Shown piece by piece: positions 39,600 to 48,004 of a DNA stretch of 64,000 nucleotides (position 1 is the stretch's first letter; every line of letters begins with the position of its first letter). Source of the stretch: Acidobacteriaceae bacterium (GTDB lineage: Bacteria > Acidobacteriota > Terriglobia > Terriglobales > Acidobacteriaceae); contig PLDC01000019.1 in NCBI GenBank assembly GCA_003134995.1, positions 530,517 through 594,516 of the forward strand. The letters are read 5' to 3'. The translations under genes and the position numbers were made by a program. Under the pieces are notes generated by a model. That model was not told where the DNA came from. It worked only from the letters and a program-made list of their open reading frames with translations, and made no database searches.

Positions 39600-40157
39600 A
39601 TGAGAAACGTAATCTACGCAATCAACCTTACCCTGGATGGCTGCTGCGACCATACCAAATTCAATCCCGATGAAGACTTACTTGACCACTACACGCGCCT
39701 CTTGCGAGATGATGCTGGCCTGCTCGTCTATGGGCGTAAAACCTACCAATTGATGGTTCCTTATTGGCCTGATATCGCAAAAAGCCAGTCCGAGACCAAA
39801 GAGGATATCGAATTTGCGCAAGCATTTGATTCTCTCAACAAGGTTGTTTTTTCCCGATCATTGGCCAGCGCTGAAGATAAAAATACGAGAATCGCTCGTA
39901 CGAACCTTCGCGACGAAATCCTTAAATTGAAGCAAGAACCAGGTAAAAGTATTTTGGTCGGTGGTGTAGATGTTCCTTCACAACTGTCGGAGCTTGGCTT
40001 GATCGACGAATATCGTTTCGTCGTTGCGCCAATCATTGTTGGCGAAGGGAGACGGTTGTTAGAAGGTGCCAATCTGCCGGAGAAATTCCGATTAAAGCTT
40101 GTTGAGTCAAAGACTTTTAAATCAGGAAGTGTTGCGCTTCGTTACTTGAAACAGTGA
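39600..40157 (+). CDS. Dihydrofolate reductase-like (RibD C-terminal fold) protein
   Basis: A 185-residue protein of the RibD_C/DHFR-like family: RNVIYAINLTLDGCCDHTKFNPDEDLLDHYTRLLRDDAGLLVYGRKTYQLMVPYW, then FSRSLASAEDKNTRIARTNLRDEILKLKQEPGKSILVGGVDVPSQLSELGLIDEYRFVVAPIIVGEGRRLLEG. The GR-TY and GG segments bind NADPH in relatives. Free-standing members of this type are common next to ECF/DGPF loci, with unknown substrates. AGGAGAGG precedes ATG 39600. The gene is noticeably richer in A+T than its neighbours, suggesting recent acquisition. Confidence 0.9.
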   Translation: MRNVIYAINLTLDGCCDHTKFNPDEDLLDHYTRLLRDDAGLLVYGRKTYQLMVPYWPDIAKSQSETKEDIEFAQAFDSLNKVVFSRSLASAEDKNTRIARTNLRDEILKLKQEPGKSILVGGVDVPSQLSELGLIDEYRFVVAPIIVGEGRRLLEGANLPEKFRLKLVESKTFKSGSVALRYLKQ

Positions 40158-40227
40158 CAGAACAATCTGCGGACGCCGCGCTGCTGGTTCAAATGAAGCA
40201 AAATCAGATAGGATTCGAAGGACACAC

Positions 40228-40620
40228 ATGAAAATTACTTCGATTGTTGCTCGCTACCTGCTGGGGCTGACCTTTACGGTCTTTGGGCTGAATGGATTTC
40301 TCAACTTCCTCCACCAGCCGCCCCCGGCGAATCCGCTGGAAATGCAGTTCCTTGTTGCCGTCAGCGCATCGCACTTTGCCGCCTTCTTTTTCGCTATGCA
40401 GGTTCTTGGTGGACTGCTGCTGCTCTCCGGCTACTTCGTGCCACTTGCGCTCACAGTATTGGCGGCGGAGCTCTACAACATCCTTGCGTTTCACCTGACG
40501 CTTGCGCCGGCGAGCATTCCTCCGGCTCTGGTGGCCTGTGTACTGTGGGTACTGGTCTTCCTTCAGTACCGCCAAAGCTTCAAGGGCATCTTCAGCGCGA
40601 AGCCTGCGACGCAGCCATGA
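40228..40620 (+). CDS. DoxX-family membrane protein
   Basis: A 130-residue protein with four hydrophobic helices: ITSIVARYLLGLTFTVFGLNGFLNFL, FAAFFFAMQVLGGLLLLSGYF, PLALTVLAAELYNILAFHLTL and IPPALVACVLWVLVFLQY. The pattern is that of DoxX-like (DUF417-related) proteins. Role unknown; such genes are often induced together with detoxification genes. It lies 70 bases downstream of the DHFR-like gene and may belong to the same transcript. A GGGTGG repeat follows the stop. Confidence 0.85.
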   Translation: MKITSIVARYLLGLTFTVFGLNGFLNFLHQPPPANPLEMQFLVAVSASHFAAFFFAMQVLGGLLLLSGYFVPLALTVLAAELYNILAFHLTLAPASIPPALVACVLWVLVFLQYRQSFKGIFSAKPATQP

Positions 40621-40636
40621 ATTGCGTCACAGTAAT

Positions 40637-40732
40637 CGGCGGGTGACCCAGGGCTTTTGATCTCGCGGGCATTACCAACACAGTGGGTGCACGCAAAGAT
40701 CGTTAAGGTGGGCCACCCGCCCATCATGTGCA
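40637..40732. repeat. GGGTGG...CCACCC element, copy 2
   Basis: Begins CGGCGGGTGACCCAGGGCTT and ends GGGCCACCCGCCC; the core GGCTTTTGATCTCGC followed by GGCATTACCAACAC aligns with copy 1 at 36026-36124. The ends are inverted repeats of each other (GGCGGGTG / CCACCCGCC). Confidence 0.68.
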
Positions 40733-40789
40733 TATGGCAGTGACTTGCGTAACACGTGCTACCAAAACTCACGCCACAAAGCGGCCGTC

Positions 40790-41815
40790 TTAGTTCGATT
40801 CGGTGAACTTGATGTAGGGCGACGATCCGCTCGCGGTGCTGCAACTGCCGAGATCCAAGTTGTTGCTCTCTCCCGTGGTGCCGGCATCTGCAACACAAGT
40901 TGGGGCTGAAGAGGAGCCATCCGTCAGGGCCACTTTCACGGTAATCGAGACACCCTCATTGAAGTCTGCTCGCGAACCGCCGGCATCACCGACCACGTTG
41001 AATTCGGACTGCTTCCAGACCTGCGAGATATCAAGCACGCTGTCCTTGCCGCTCACGGAGTAGGCAGTGGTTCCATCGGTAAATTTCACCGTATCGTTTC
41101 CGCCCGAGGCCACGGTGCCCGAGAGTGACAAGCTGGCAAGCGAGGTGGGCTTCACATCGGGCGCCGATACATAACTGCTGTTCCCGTAGCAATCGCCTTC
41201 GCCATCGCTGCCGAAACCGCTCGGACAACGCGAACTGCCCCAGTCGATCAGCCAATACTGCATGAATACAGCCGCCTCGCCCTCGACTGCATAGTCCGTC
41301 GCGTAAATGAATTGCTGCCAGACCACGCAACCGGAATGACCGTCACAGGCCGCTGTCGTGCCCGTGAAGTTGGTATTGAGCTGAAGCGAATATTCATTTG
41401 GCCCGAGGATGCCGCCGTCTCCGTATTCGGCCACCCCAACGCTCTTCTCCGATGTCACGCCTGTGACCGTCGGGAAGCTTCCCAGTGCCGCGCTGGTCAG
41501 CCCCGAACTTTGTGCGACGTAGTCGTCACCGTTGCCCGCCACCATCCCATTGCCGGGTTTGTGGACGACCGTATGCACGCGTGGATGCAACTCCTTGCAT
41601 TCCACCTGCTGCCATTCGGTGTCGGGATAAGATGCCTGGAAGCACCCCTCCCCTAGGTCGGTATTAGAGATAACCGCGCGCCAAGCGTCGTGCGCTGCGG
41701 CATCCGCATCTGCGGTCTGTCCGACAGAAACGGGCTGAAAACAGCAGATGCTGATAAGGGCTGCGGCCGCCATGTGGACTACAAAATGGGAGTACCGAAC
41801 TTTCCTGGGCGTCAT
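40790..41815 (-). CDS. Large secreted protein of unknown function
   Basis: A 341-residue protein with a signal peptide (VVHMAAAALISICCFQPVSVGQ). It contains DTEWQQVECKELH, GNGDDYVAQSSGLTSAALGSFPTVTGVTSE, NEYSLQLNTNF, SGCVVWQQFIYA and AVFMQYWLIDWGSSRCPSGF, a conserved Trp/Cys-rich beta pattern that I associate with uncharacterised exported proteins of soil bacteria. Five or more Cys may form disulfides. GGAG lies before ATG 41815; the TTG frame from 41830 would place the ribosome binding site inside the gene. It stands alone. Confidence 0.78.
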   Translation of the reverse strand: MTPRKVRYSHFVVHMAAAALISICCFQPVSVGQTADADAAAHDAWRAVISNTDLGEGCFQASYPDTEWQQVECKELHPRVHTVVHKPGNGMVAGNGDDYVAQSSGLTSAALGSFPTVTGVTSEKSVGVAEYGDGGILGPNEYSLQLNTNFTGTTAACDGHSGCVVWQQFIYATDYAVEGEAAVFMQYWLIDWGSSRCPSGFGSDGEGDCYGNSSYVSAPDVKPTSLASLSLSGTVASGGNDTVKFTDGTTAYSVSGKDSVLDISQVWKQSEFNVVGDAGGSRADFNEGVSITVKVALTDGSSSAPTCVADAGTTGESNNLDLGSCSTASGSSPYIKFTESN

Positions 41816-42228
41816 AGATTCTCCGTTCAAGGGAATTGCTTCTGGGCCGACAATTTCTTTCGGCTCAGAAGCGGCGCAATTTTAACCTTGAGTCGCCCGC
41901 CTCACAAATTGGGGCCGAAGAATTTACGGAATCCGAACAGACTGGGCGTTCATGGCATTAAAGCGTTGGAGGTTTTAGAAGCGACCGGCCGCGGCCGACG
42001 CCTCAGTATGGACACCTTGGAGCGGAACAATATCGTGATGAAGATATTCAATAAGGCCGGATCTTGATGACGACGCTGAATTGGGTGTGACATATTCATT
42101 CACAGGCCTCGGTCGTTGTAGAGCCATCTATAACTGCCAAAGGTGGCCAGCCTCCTAACTTCCGGCCGCCATTCGAACGCATCAGTAACCCGCAGACTCT
42201 TCAGACGAGGCCAAAACGATGGAGTACG
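41816..42228. other. Intergenic stretch, no assigned gene
   Basis: About 410 bases between the secreted protein gene and the third ECF42-type promoter. One plus-strand frame ends GIKALEVLEATGRGRRLSMD...NKAGS at 42067, but its front part antisenses the neighbour and it has no ribosome binding site. It may be a gene remnant. Confidence 0.35.
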
Positions 42229-42256
42229 TGTCGATTTCCGGTCTCCCGAACGACTA
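42229..42256 (+). promoter_or_regulatory. ECF42-type promoter of DGPF gene 3
   Basis: TGTCGA (42229-42234) and CGACTA (42251-42256) with a 16-base spacer, 71 bases before ATG 42328. The surrounding leader differs from genes 1 and 2, so conservation is limited to the two boxes. Confidence 0.75.
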
Positions 42257-42327
42257 TCTAATAACAGGACAACGAGCTATGACTCTACGTCACCGGAAAT
42301 AAGAGCCATAGAAGCAAGGAGGGATGA

Positions 42328-42735
42328 ATGAAATACATCTGCTTGGGATACCTCGAGCCGGGAAAATTCGAAGGGATGACCGATGCCGAACGACAGGCGA
42401 CATTCGACGATTGCTTTGAGTACAACGACCATCTGCGCGCCAACGGACATCTTGTCGCCGAAGTAGCTCTTCAGTCTCCCGAGACCGCGTTGACCCTGTA
42501 CTGGAAAAACGGCAAAGTCACGGCGACCGACGGTCCCTATGCGGAAACCAAGGAACAGCTTGGCGGCATTCAGATCCTTGAGGCGCGAGATCTCAATCAT
42601 GCCGTTCAGCTTGTCTCACAGCTTCCGGGCTTTAAGTATGGACTCGGTCCGGTCGAGATACGGCCGATCGCGGATATAAGCGAACTAATAAAGGAGAGCG
42701 AGCAGCGGCGGCGAAGGGATACATCAGCCACTTAA
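42328..42735 (+). CDS. DGPF/YCII-domain protein
   Basis: A 135-residue YCII-related protein: MKYICLGYLEPGKFEGMTDAERQATFDDCFEYNDHLRANGHLVAEVALQSPETALTLYWKNGKVTATDGPYAETKEQLGGIQILEARDLNHAVQLVSQLP. DGPYAETKEQLGG is the family loop. It is more similar to the larger YciI-like branch than to genes 1 and 2. AGGAGGGATG precedes ATG 42328. Third member of the putative local ECF42 regulon. Confidence 0.93.
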   Translation: MKYICLGYLEPGKFEGMTDAERQATFDDCFEYNDHLRANGHLVAEVALQSPETALTLYWKNGKVTATDGPYAETKEQLGGIQILEARDLNHAVQLVSQLPGFKYGLGPVEIRPIADISELIKESEQRRRRDTSAT

Positions 42736-42820
42736 GGTCGGGCGCCAGTCTTAACTTCGCGGAAAAAATTTGGGTCCCCACATCCTTCTTATGTCCCGGA
42801 CGTTAAAGCGCCCACCCCTC

Positions 42821-44209
42821 CTACGTGATCGGAGTTTCTTCTGCTGCCTCGGGCGGGCGCGAGCTACCCGATGGGATTGAGCTGTACCAGTCGATGTTCC
42901 GGGTGAAGTACATTACCGCGGCTATGGCCAGGAAGCTGGCTACCGCGCCTACCAGAAGCGCGTTGTCTTCGAGGCGCAGTAAGAGATAGATGAAGAAATA
43001 GAGCAAGCTGAATACGAACAGAGCGCGAAGACCTTGCACGCGGCTGGCAAAAATCCATTGGGCGTTTGCTGAGAGCAGAAGTACCGTCGCGCCGCCGGCT
43101 GCTAAGAATCCCCAGTCAAAGCCGATGCGTTCGGCTAAAGCCAACAAGAGAAGATAGAAGATCATGTGCGCGACCCCTACCAAAACGTATTGGGCTGGGT
43201 GGACGCGCTTTCCCGCCGTGGCTTCGAAGACAAAGTAGGAGAGAAATAACAGTCCGATAAATAAGAGTGCGTACTTGAGCGAGCGGCTGACCGATTGGTA
43301 AGGGTCGGCTACTTCGACGAACGAAACTCCTAACGCTGTGCGATCGAGAGCGCTGACCGCGGTTGTGGTTCCTTCGGCAGGAATGCCGCGGGCTATGAAG
43401 GGGATTGACCACTCCGCAGTAAAGCCTTGCGGAGAGACGGTGCGTTTTACTGGCAGGAAGCTGCCGTCGAAGCCTGGGCTCGGCCAATCACCCTCGACTG
43501 CGAGATGCGTGCTCTTGCCGTATGCCAGAACTGCCAGGCGCTGAGCGCCGGAGAAACGCAGGTTCGCGTCGACCGAGAAGGTGGCGTTGGGCTTGGCCAG
43601 GTCGGGGACGCTTACGTCAAAGTAGGCGAGCGGCAGGCGCGCGTTCGCGTCGGTTACGTTTTCCGCGGGAGCGAATGTTCTGGTCTTGCCGTTCGCGGTA
43701 AGTGTGCCGTCGGCCAAGGCTCCGCGGGCGTCGCTGACGCCGACTACGATTCTGGCGCGGGTCCAATCGAGTTCTGCGCCCGCCGGAGCGGCTGCGGGGA
43801 CGCCTGTCAGGTCGAAGGCCGCATCGAATTTCACGTCGGCCTGATAGACCGGCACTTTAAAAAGAGAACGGCGGCGCTCTTCGGTGCGAACTTTTATGCT
43901 GGCATCGCCTTTCGCTGGGAACACAACATAGGCGCCGAGTGCGGGCGCACCGCCTTTGTAGGGCGAGGGAATGCTGTACGGAATCGAAAGCGAGGGCCCG
44001 AGAAATATTTGCTGACCGCCGGCGCGTCCGCTGATCTCGTCGATTACGCCCTTGGCGCGCAGGTTTCGTTCTTCAACCACGCTATCCACGAAGAGGGAAG
44101 GGATGGTCATGAACAGCGCAAGGGCGCACACTACCAGCAGTTTCAGTCCCATGGAGCGGGACAGGTTTCGAAGCTGGACAGTCAAGGATGAGGTCGGCGG
44201 TTGATCCAT
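42821..44209 (-). CDS. creD: CreD-like inner membrane protein
   Basis: A 462-residue protein of the CreD family. An N-terminal helix (LKLLVVCALALFMTIPSLFV) is followed by a large periplasmic domain at about 45-310 (ERNLRAKGVIDEISGRAGGQQIFLGPSLSIPY, FKVPVYQADVKFDAAFDL) and about six C-terminal helices (YALLFIGLLFLSYFVFEATAGKRVHPAQYVLVG). CreD is induced with beta-lactamases and envelope stress in enterobacteria and Aeromonas; its biochemical role is not settled. I chose ATG 44209 (MDQPPTSS), preceded by AAGGAG, rather than 44266. It is 5 kb from the B3 lactamase-like gene. Confidence 0.92.
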   Translation of the reverse strand: MDQPPTSSLTVQLRNLSRSMGLKLLVVCALALFMTIPSLFVDSVVEERNLRAKGVIDEISGRAGGQQIFLGPSLSIPYSIPSPYKGGAPALGAYVVFPAKGDASIKVRTEERRRSLFKVPVYQADVKFDAAFDLTGVPAAAPAGAELDWTRARIVVGVSDARGALADGTLTANGKTRTFAPAENVTDANARLPLAYFDVSVPDLAKPNATFSVDANLRFSGAQRLAVLAYGKSTHLAVEGDWPSPGFDGSFLPVKRTVSPQGFTAEWSIPFIARGIPAEGTTTAVSALDRTALGVSFVEVADPYQSVSRSLKYALLFIGLLFLSYFVFEATAGKRVHPAQYVLVGVAHMIFYLLLLALAERIGFDWGFLAAGGATVLLLSANAQWIFASRVQGLRALFVFSLLYFFIYLLLRLEDNALLVGAVASFLAIAAVMYFTRNIDWYSSIPSGSSRPPEAAEETPIT

Positions 44210-44403
44210 CGTGGCGCTCCTTCGATTACGAAGGGCGATAATAACATAAAGACCTTTGTAATGCAAAGTTAAAAGATAAATTTAGATTCCTGGCCAGACT
44301 CAGGTTGCAAGAACATGTTTGGAATCAGGATGGGAGATGCTAGGTATCGGAGCAGGCGCCAAGCGCTTCGGTGGCGCTGGCGAGTTGCATAGTTCCTTCG
44401 TTG

Positions 44404-44430
44404 GGAGTCGCCCGCTTCGCGGGCGACTCC
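44404..44430. terminator. Perfect hairpin in a 320-base gene-free stretch
   Basis: GGAGTCGCCCGC-TTC-GCGGGCGACTCC, a perfect 12-bp stem, followed by GCTTCCTCAAGATGACA that recalls the REP vocabulary. It lies between the creD gene and the end of the beta-propeller gene (44210-44531), where no coding sequence is seen. A terminator T tract is lacking. Confidence 0.6.
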
Positions 44431-44531
44431 GCTTCCTCAAGATGACAGGTGCCTTAAGGGCGCGGCTTGAGGCCGCTCCCTTTCAAACGATCGAACGTTG
44501 GCGCGCGATAGGCAGAAGTATCCGCGACCCA

Positions 44532-45695
44532 CTAGTTCGCCGGGAACACCGCCACATATCCAGGACTGGTGATCGCGTAGGGCGATCCCGGCGCCTGTTT
44601 CACACTGGTAGTCGTCACCGTGAACACATACAATTTTCCCGCCGCGCTGGCGACCGCATAGAGGTGATTCATATTGTCCCAAGCGACCTGGTTCACCGCG
44701 TCGGTGGTGAGCAAGCCGGTGAAACGCGTGACCGGATTCGCTCCGTTGAAGTGGAACAATTGCAGGCCCGCGCTACCCGCCACCGCCAGCACTTTGCCGG
44801 AAGCAGACATCTTCAGGTCATTGACGTTTACCACTGCTACCGTCGGCATATTCGAACTCGTGCTGTTTGTAGTCAGGTTGCCGGAGTTGCCGGCGGTGTA
44901 GACGCCGATCTGAGTGGGTCCGGTTTGGGTCATGTCATTATCTGGCGTAAGCGTAATGGCAAGGTGGTTCGCTGTGTCCGCTGCCGCTAGATAAGGAGCG
45001 TAGGCGCCGTTCGATGCTTTAGGATAAGTTGGATTGATGTTGAGGTCCGTCAGCATTCCGTTAGAGGCGCGGCTGAAGCCGTAGATATATTGGCCTCCAT
45101 ACAAGGGGCTGGCTCCGTAAGCGCATTCGTTGTTTGCGATGAAGCTGAGTGGAGTGATCCACGCGGCGCTGTAAGAAGTAGTCGCTCCCAGGAAGCTGAG
45201 CGCTCCTGTTCCTTGATTGAGATCGAAAAACTGGTAAGTGTTGTTCGCTCCCTGATTGCCGTAAATGTCTTCGTCGTACAAGGTCGCGCCCGTGCGGTCA
45301 AAGAACAAACTGACAGGACCGCCGGTGGTGTATTCGTTGTACTGCTGCGCATTGATGGACGACTCTTGCGTGATGGCGCCGCTCTCCGCGACAGAGAACG
45401 AGTAGATATTGACCGTGTCGGTGGAGACCAGCCACTTGCTGTTCGTTGCCAGATAGTAACCGTTGGCGGCAAACGGCGAGCCTGCGACAGGAGTCAGCGC
45501 GCCGTCGCCAGATTCACCGTAGGCGTAGATTTCTTCGGTGTTGTTGCTATTCACGGAAGTGACATACACGAACCCGGGCGTAGTTGAATTCGAACGGATT
45601 TCAGTTGCCGACGACGTAGCCTGTGCGGACGCCAGAACTGTGCTGGCGCAGACTGTAAGGAGAACCAGGGAGAATACAGAGATGTTGCGAGACAT
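44532..45695 (-). CDS. Secreted beta-propeller (lactonase-like) protein
   Basis: A 387-residue protein with signal peptide VLLTVCASTVLASAQA. The mature part is a series of blade motifs: GFVYVTSVNSNNTEEIYAYGESGDGALTPVAGSPFAA, SLFFDRTGATLYDED, YIYGFSRASNGMLTDLN, DLKMSASGKVLAVAGSAGLQLFHFNG and HLYAVASAAGKLYVFTV, the pattern of 7-bladed lactonase (YncE/PGL-like) propellers common in Acidobacteria. The sequence is rich in Asn, Thr and Ser. No catalytic assignment is possible. It is monocistronic. Confidence 0.85.
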   Translation of the reverse strand: MSRNISVFSLVLLTVCASTVLASAQATSSATEIRSNSTTPGFVYVTSVNSNNTEEIYAYGESGDGALTPVAGSPFAANGYYLATNSKWLVSTDTVNIYSFSVAESGAITQESSINAQQYNEYTTGGPVSLFFDRTGATLYDEDIYGNQGANNTYQFFDLNQGTGALSFLGATTSYSAAWITPLSFIANNECAYGASPLYGGQYIYGFSRASNGMLTDLNINPTYPKASNGAYAPYLAAADTANHLAITLTPDNDMTQTGPTQIGVYTAGNSGNLTTNSTSSNMPTVAVVNVNDLKMSASGKVLAVAGSAGLQLFHFNGANPVTRFTGLLTTDAVNQVAWDNMNHLYAVASAAGKLYVFTVTTTSVKQAPGSPYAITSPGYVAVFPAN

Positions 45696-45970
45696 AAAAC
45701 CTCGGAGGCTCTAACTGCGAATTCGAAATCTGACGAGCGGACGATGAGATGCTGCTCCGGACCCGGGAGTTGGTGTAGGAGCGGACGGACAGAGGCCAGC
45801 TACGGTTTCTAACTTTCCGTTCTACGGTGTTTTCCTAGTTCGCGCCTACTCGGCGTTGGAATGCCGGGCCATTTTCGGCGTCCCTTCGGATACAGGACGC
45901 CGACACCGCATTGAGGCGCGCGAGCAAACACCAAGATCTCTCGCTTCGCTCGGGAAGACAATCTTGTTTC

Positions 45971-46066
45971 GAGCCAGCTGTGTCCTGAGACAGTCCTGCG
46001 TTAAGCCGCTCGCGTCAAGCCGTTCGTGTTTTAGTCCGCTTGAGTTTTAATCCGCTGTGTCTTAGC
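45971..46066. repeat. Degenerate 15-16-bp tandem repeat upstream of peptidase gene
   Basis: Six imperfect units of the form aagccgctcgtgtctt (agccagctgtgtcct, aagccgctcgcgtc, aagccgttcgtgttt, agtccgcttgagttt, aatccgctgtgtctt and a weaker one) run up to 22 bases before ATG 46088. The rest of 45696-45970 has no gene; near 45934 there is a REP-like ctctcgcttcgctcggga. Confidence 0.6.
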
Positions 46067-46087
46067 CACCTGATAAACTCATCGGCG

Positions 46088-47200
46088 ATGAATTTTCTTT
46101 TGCGGCAGGGGAAACTGCGGGAGCAATTTGCTCCGGGCGGGATGGATGCTTTGCTGGTCAGCCATCTTCCCAATATCCGGTATCTTTGCGGGTTTACTGG
46201 GAGCGCTGGGTTGCTGCTCGTGGCGGAAGCTGGCAGCGTCTTCTTTACTGATGTGCGCTATGACGTGCAGGCGCGCGAGGAAGTTAAGGGCGCGAAGGTC
46301 TTGATTGCACGCTCGGGATTGGTGGGCGCGCTTGGGGAGTGGGTTGCGGCACGGCGAAAGAAGTCTGGAACAAAGTCGGGACCGTGGACTTTGGGGATTG
46401 AAGCGGAACACCTTACTGTGGCAGAGCGGAAACGGCTGGCGGATGGGTTGCCCTCCGGGTTGCGGTTGAAGAATACGACCGCTCTGGTGGAGCGGGCGCG
46501 GATGGTGAAGGATGATGGGGAGCTGGCGCTGATCCGGGCGGCGGTGGAGCTGGGAGCTAGTTTGTTTGACCGGGCGCTCGAAGTGATGCGGCCGGGAGTG
46601 CTTGAGACCGACGTGGCGGCCGAGATGGAGTATGCGGCGCGGCTTGCGGGTGCGGAGGGTATGTCGTTTGCTACGATCATTGCTTCGGGGGCGCGGTCGG
46701 CGTTGCCTCATGGGCGAGCAACCGAGCAAGCCATCGCGCCGGGTGGGTTCGTGGTCTGCGATTTCGGTGTTATACTCGGTGGTTATTGTTCAGACCAGAC
46801 TCGCACTGTGTGGGTGGGCCGGGCTTTGGGCCCGAATGGAAATGAGGCGCGCGGCGCCTACGATGCGGTGAGAGACGCGCAGGAATCGGCGATTGCTTCG
46901 GTTCGGGCAGGTGTGAGCGCCGGGGAAGTGGATGCGGCGGCGCGCAAGGTGTTGCAGAAGGCTGGGTTGGGGCGGTATTTTACGCATTCGACCGGGCACG
47001 GAGTTGGGTTGGAGATCCACGAAGCTCCCAGGATCGCGGCCGGGCAGAAAGAAGTTTTGCAGCCGGGCATGGTGATCACGATTGAGCCGGGAGTTTACCT
47101 TCCGGGCAAGTGGGGTGTGAGGATTGAAGACATGGTGGCCGTGAGGGAAGGCGGCTGCGAGGTGTTGACTCCGAGTGGCAAGGATTTTCTTACAATCTAG
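46088..47200 (+). CDS. pepP: Xaa-Pro aminopeptidase (M24B family)
   Basis: A 370-residue metallopeptidase that removes N-terminal residues preceding proline. The N-terminal creatinase-like domain (LLVSHLPNIRYLCGFTGSAGLLLVAE) is followed by the pita-bread domain with metal ligands in VVCDFGVILGGYCSDQTRTVW (Asp, Asp), HSTGHGVGLEIHE (His), TIEPGVYLPG (Glu) and VRIEDMV (Glu). ATG 46088 (MNFLLRQGKLREQF) matches family starts. It precedes accB and accC, an arrangement conserved in several phyla. A tandem repeat precedes the gene. Confidence 0.94.
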   Translation: MNFLLRQGKLREQFAPGGMDALLVSHLPNIRYLCGFTGSAGLLLVAEAGSVFFTDVRYDVQAREEVKGAKVLIARSGLVGALGEWVAARRKKSGTKSGPWTLGIEAEHLTVAERKRLADGLPSGLRLKNTTALVERARMVKDDGELALIRAAVELGASLFDRALEVMRPGVLETDVAAEMEYAARLAGAEGMSFATIIASGARSALPHGRATEQAIAPGGFVVCDFGVILGGYCSDQTRTVWVGRALGPNGNEARGAYDAVRDAQESAIASVRAGVSAGEVDAAARKVLQKAGLGRYFTHSTGHGVGLEIHEAPRIAAGQKEVLQPGMVITIEPGVYLPGKWGVRIEDMVAVREGGCEVLTPSGKDFLTI

Positions 47201-47395
47201 GGTCTTAGGTGTTAGGTATTGGGTGTTTGGGTAGGCGACGGAATGTTAAGCAGCCGGTCATGGGCACCTGAGACGCAGGATCAAGAGCTTTTCACCGCGG
47301 AGGTCGCGAAGAAATGCCGCGGACGACGCGGAGAGAAGCTGTTGTGCTTGGTCAACGGGCCTAATACCTTAAGACCTGATACCTAAGACCTGACT
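47198..47395. repeat. Inverted short-word arrays taggtctta
   Basis: Left array gggtcttaggtgttaggtat (47200-47219) and right array cctaataccttaagacctga (47360-47379, continuing to 47394) are reverse complements in the pepP-accB gap. Between them, accgcggaggtcgcgaagaa (47296-47315) is a degenerate cacggag-type word. Confidence 0.55.
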
Positions 47396-47403
47396 TTATA
47401 CGA

Positions 47404-47895
47404 ATGAATCAAAAAGAGCTGAAGGAACTCATCGAGTTCTTAATCGAAAAAGACATTGCCGAGTTTGAGTTGGAGCGTGGCGATGTCAAGGTGAAGATTA
47501 AGCGGGGCGGCCAGCACACCGTGGTGCAGGCTCGCGCGGAAGCGCCTTATGCGGCGGTGACGGTTCCGCAGGCTGTGGCACCGGCGGTTGCGGCTTCGGC
47601 TGCATCAGTTCCGGCGGCTGTGCCTGCTGCCGAGCCAGTTCCGGAAGAAAACCTGCACATTGTGAAATCTCCCATAGTGGGGACACTTTATGAAGCGCCT
47701 TCGCCGGGCGCGCCACCTTTCGTCAAGGTCGGCGACATGGTGGAAGTCGGACAGGTGCTGTGCATTGTCGAGGCGATGAAGCTGCTGAATGAGATTGAGT
47801 CGGACGTGGCCGGCGAAATCGTGAAGAAGTTGGGGGGCAACGGCCAGCCGATCGAATATGGGCAGGAGTTGTTCGCGATTCGGGCGAAGAAGTGA
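47404..47895 (+). CDS. accB: Biotin carboxyl carrier protein of acetyl-CoA carboxylase
   Basis: A 163-residue carrier subunit. The N-terminal helix-rich segment KELKELIEFLIEKDIAEFELERGDVKVKI and a long Ala/Pro/Val-rich linker (about 44-80) lead to the biotinyl domain with Lys126 in VEAMKLLNEI, the biotin attachment site (EAMKL here replaces the usual EAMKM). The domain ends IEYGQELFAIRA. It delivers carboxybiotin from AccC to the carboxyltransferase for malonyl-CoA synthesis. It lies 109 bases upstream of accC. Confidence 0.96.
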   Translation: MNQKELKELIEFLIEKDIAEFELERGDVKVKIKRGGQHTVVQARAEAPYAAVTVPQAVAPAVAASAASVPAAVPAAEPVPEENLHIVKSPIVGTLYEAPSPGAPPFVKVGDMVEVGQVLCIVEAMKLLNEIESDVAGEIVKKLGGNGQPIEYGQELFAIRAKK

Positions 47896-47910
47896 AGTGA
47901 ACAGATTTAG

Positions 47911-47996
47911 AATTTGGTAATTGGGTAATTTTGTAATTTGGAAAAGCCTTCGGGGTTTAAATTACTAAATTACCCAATTACGAAATTACAAATTGC
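47911..47996. repeat. Inverted short-word arrays aattacc
   Basis: aatttggtaattgggtaatt (47911-47930) repeats and is answered by aattacccaattacgaaatt (47968-47987) in inverted form, forming a long AT-rich imperfect hairpin with a ccttcggg turn between accB and accC. Confidence 0.65.
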
Positions 47997-48004
47997 CTCC
48001 CTGA

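Noticed and set aside
41690..42067. 125-residue ORF ending in NKAGS
   Set aside because: Its first third is antisense to the secreted protein gene, it has no ribosome binding site, and only the last 40 residues look protein-like; at most a remnant.
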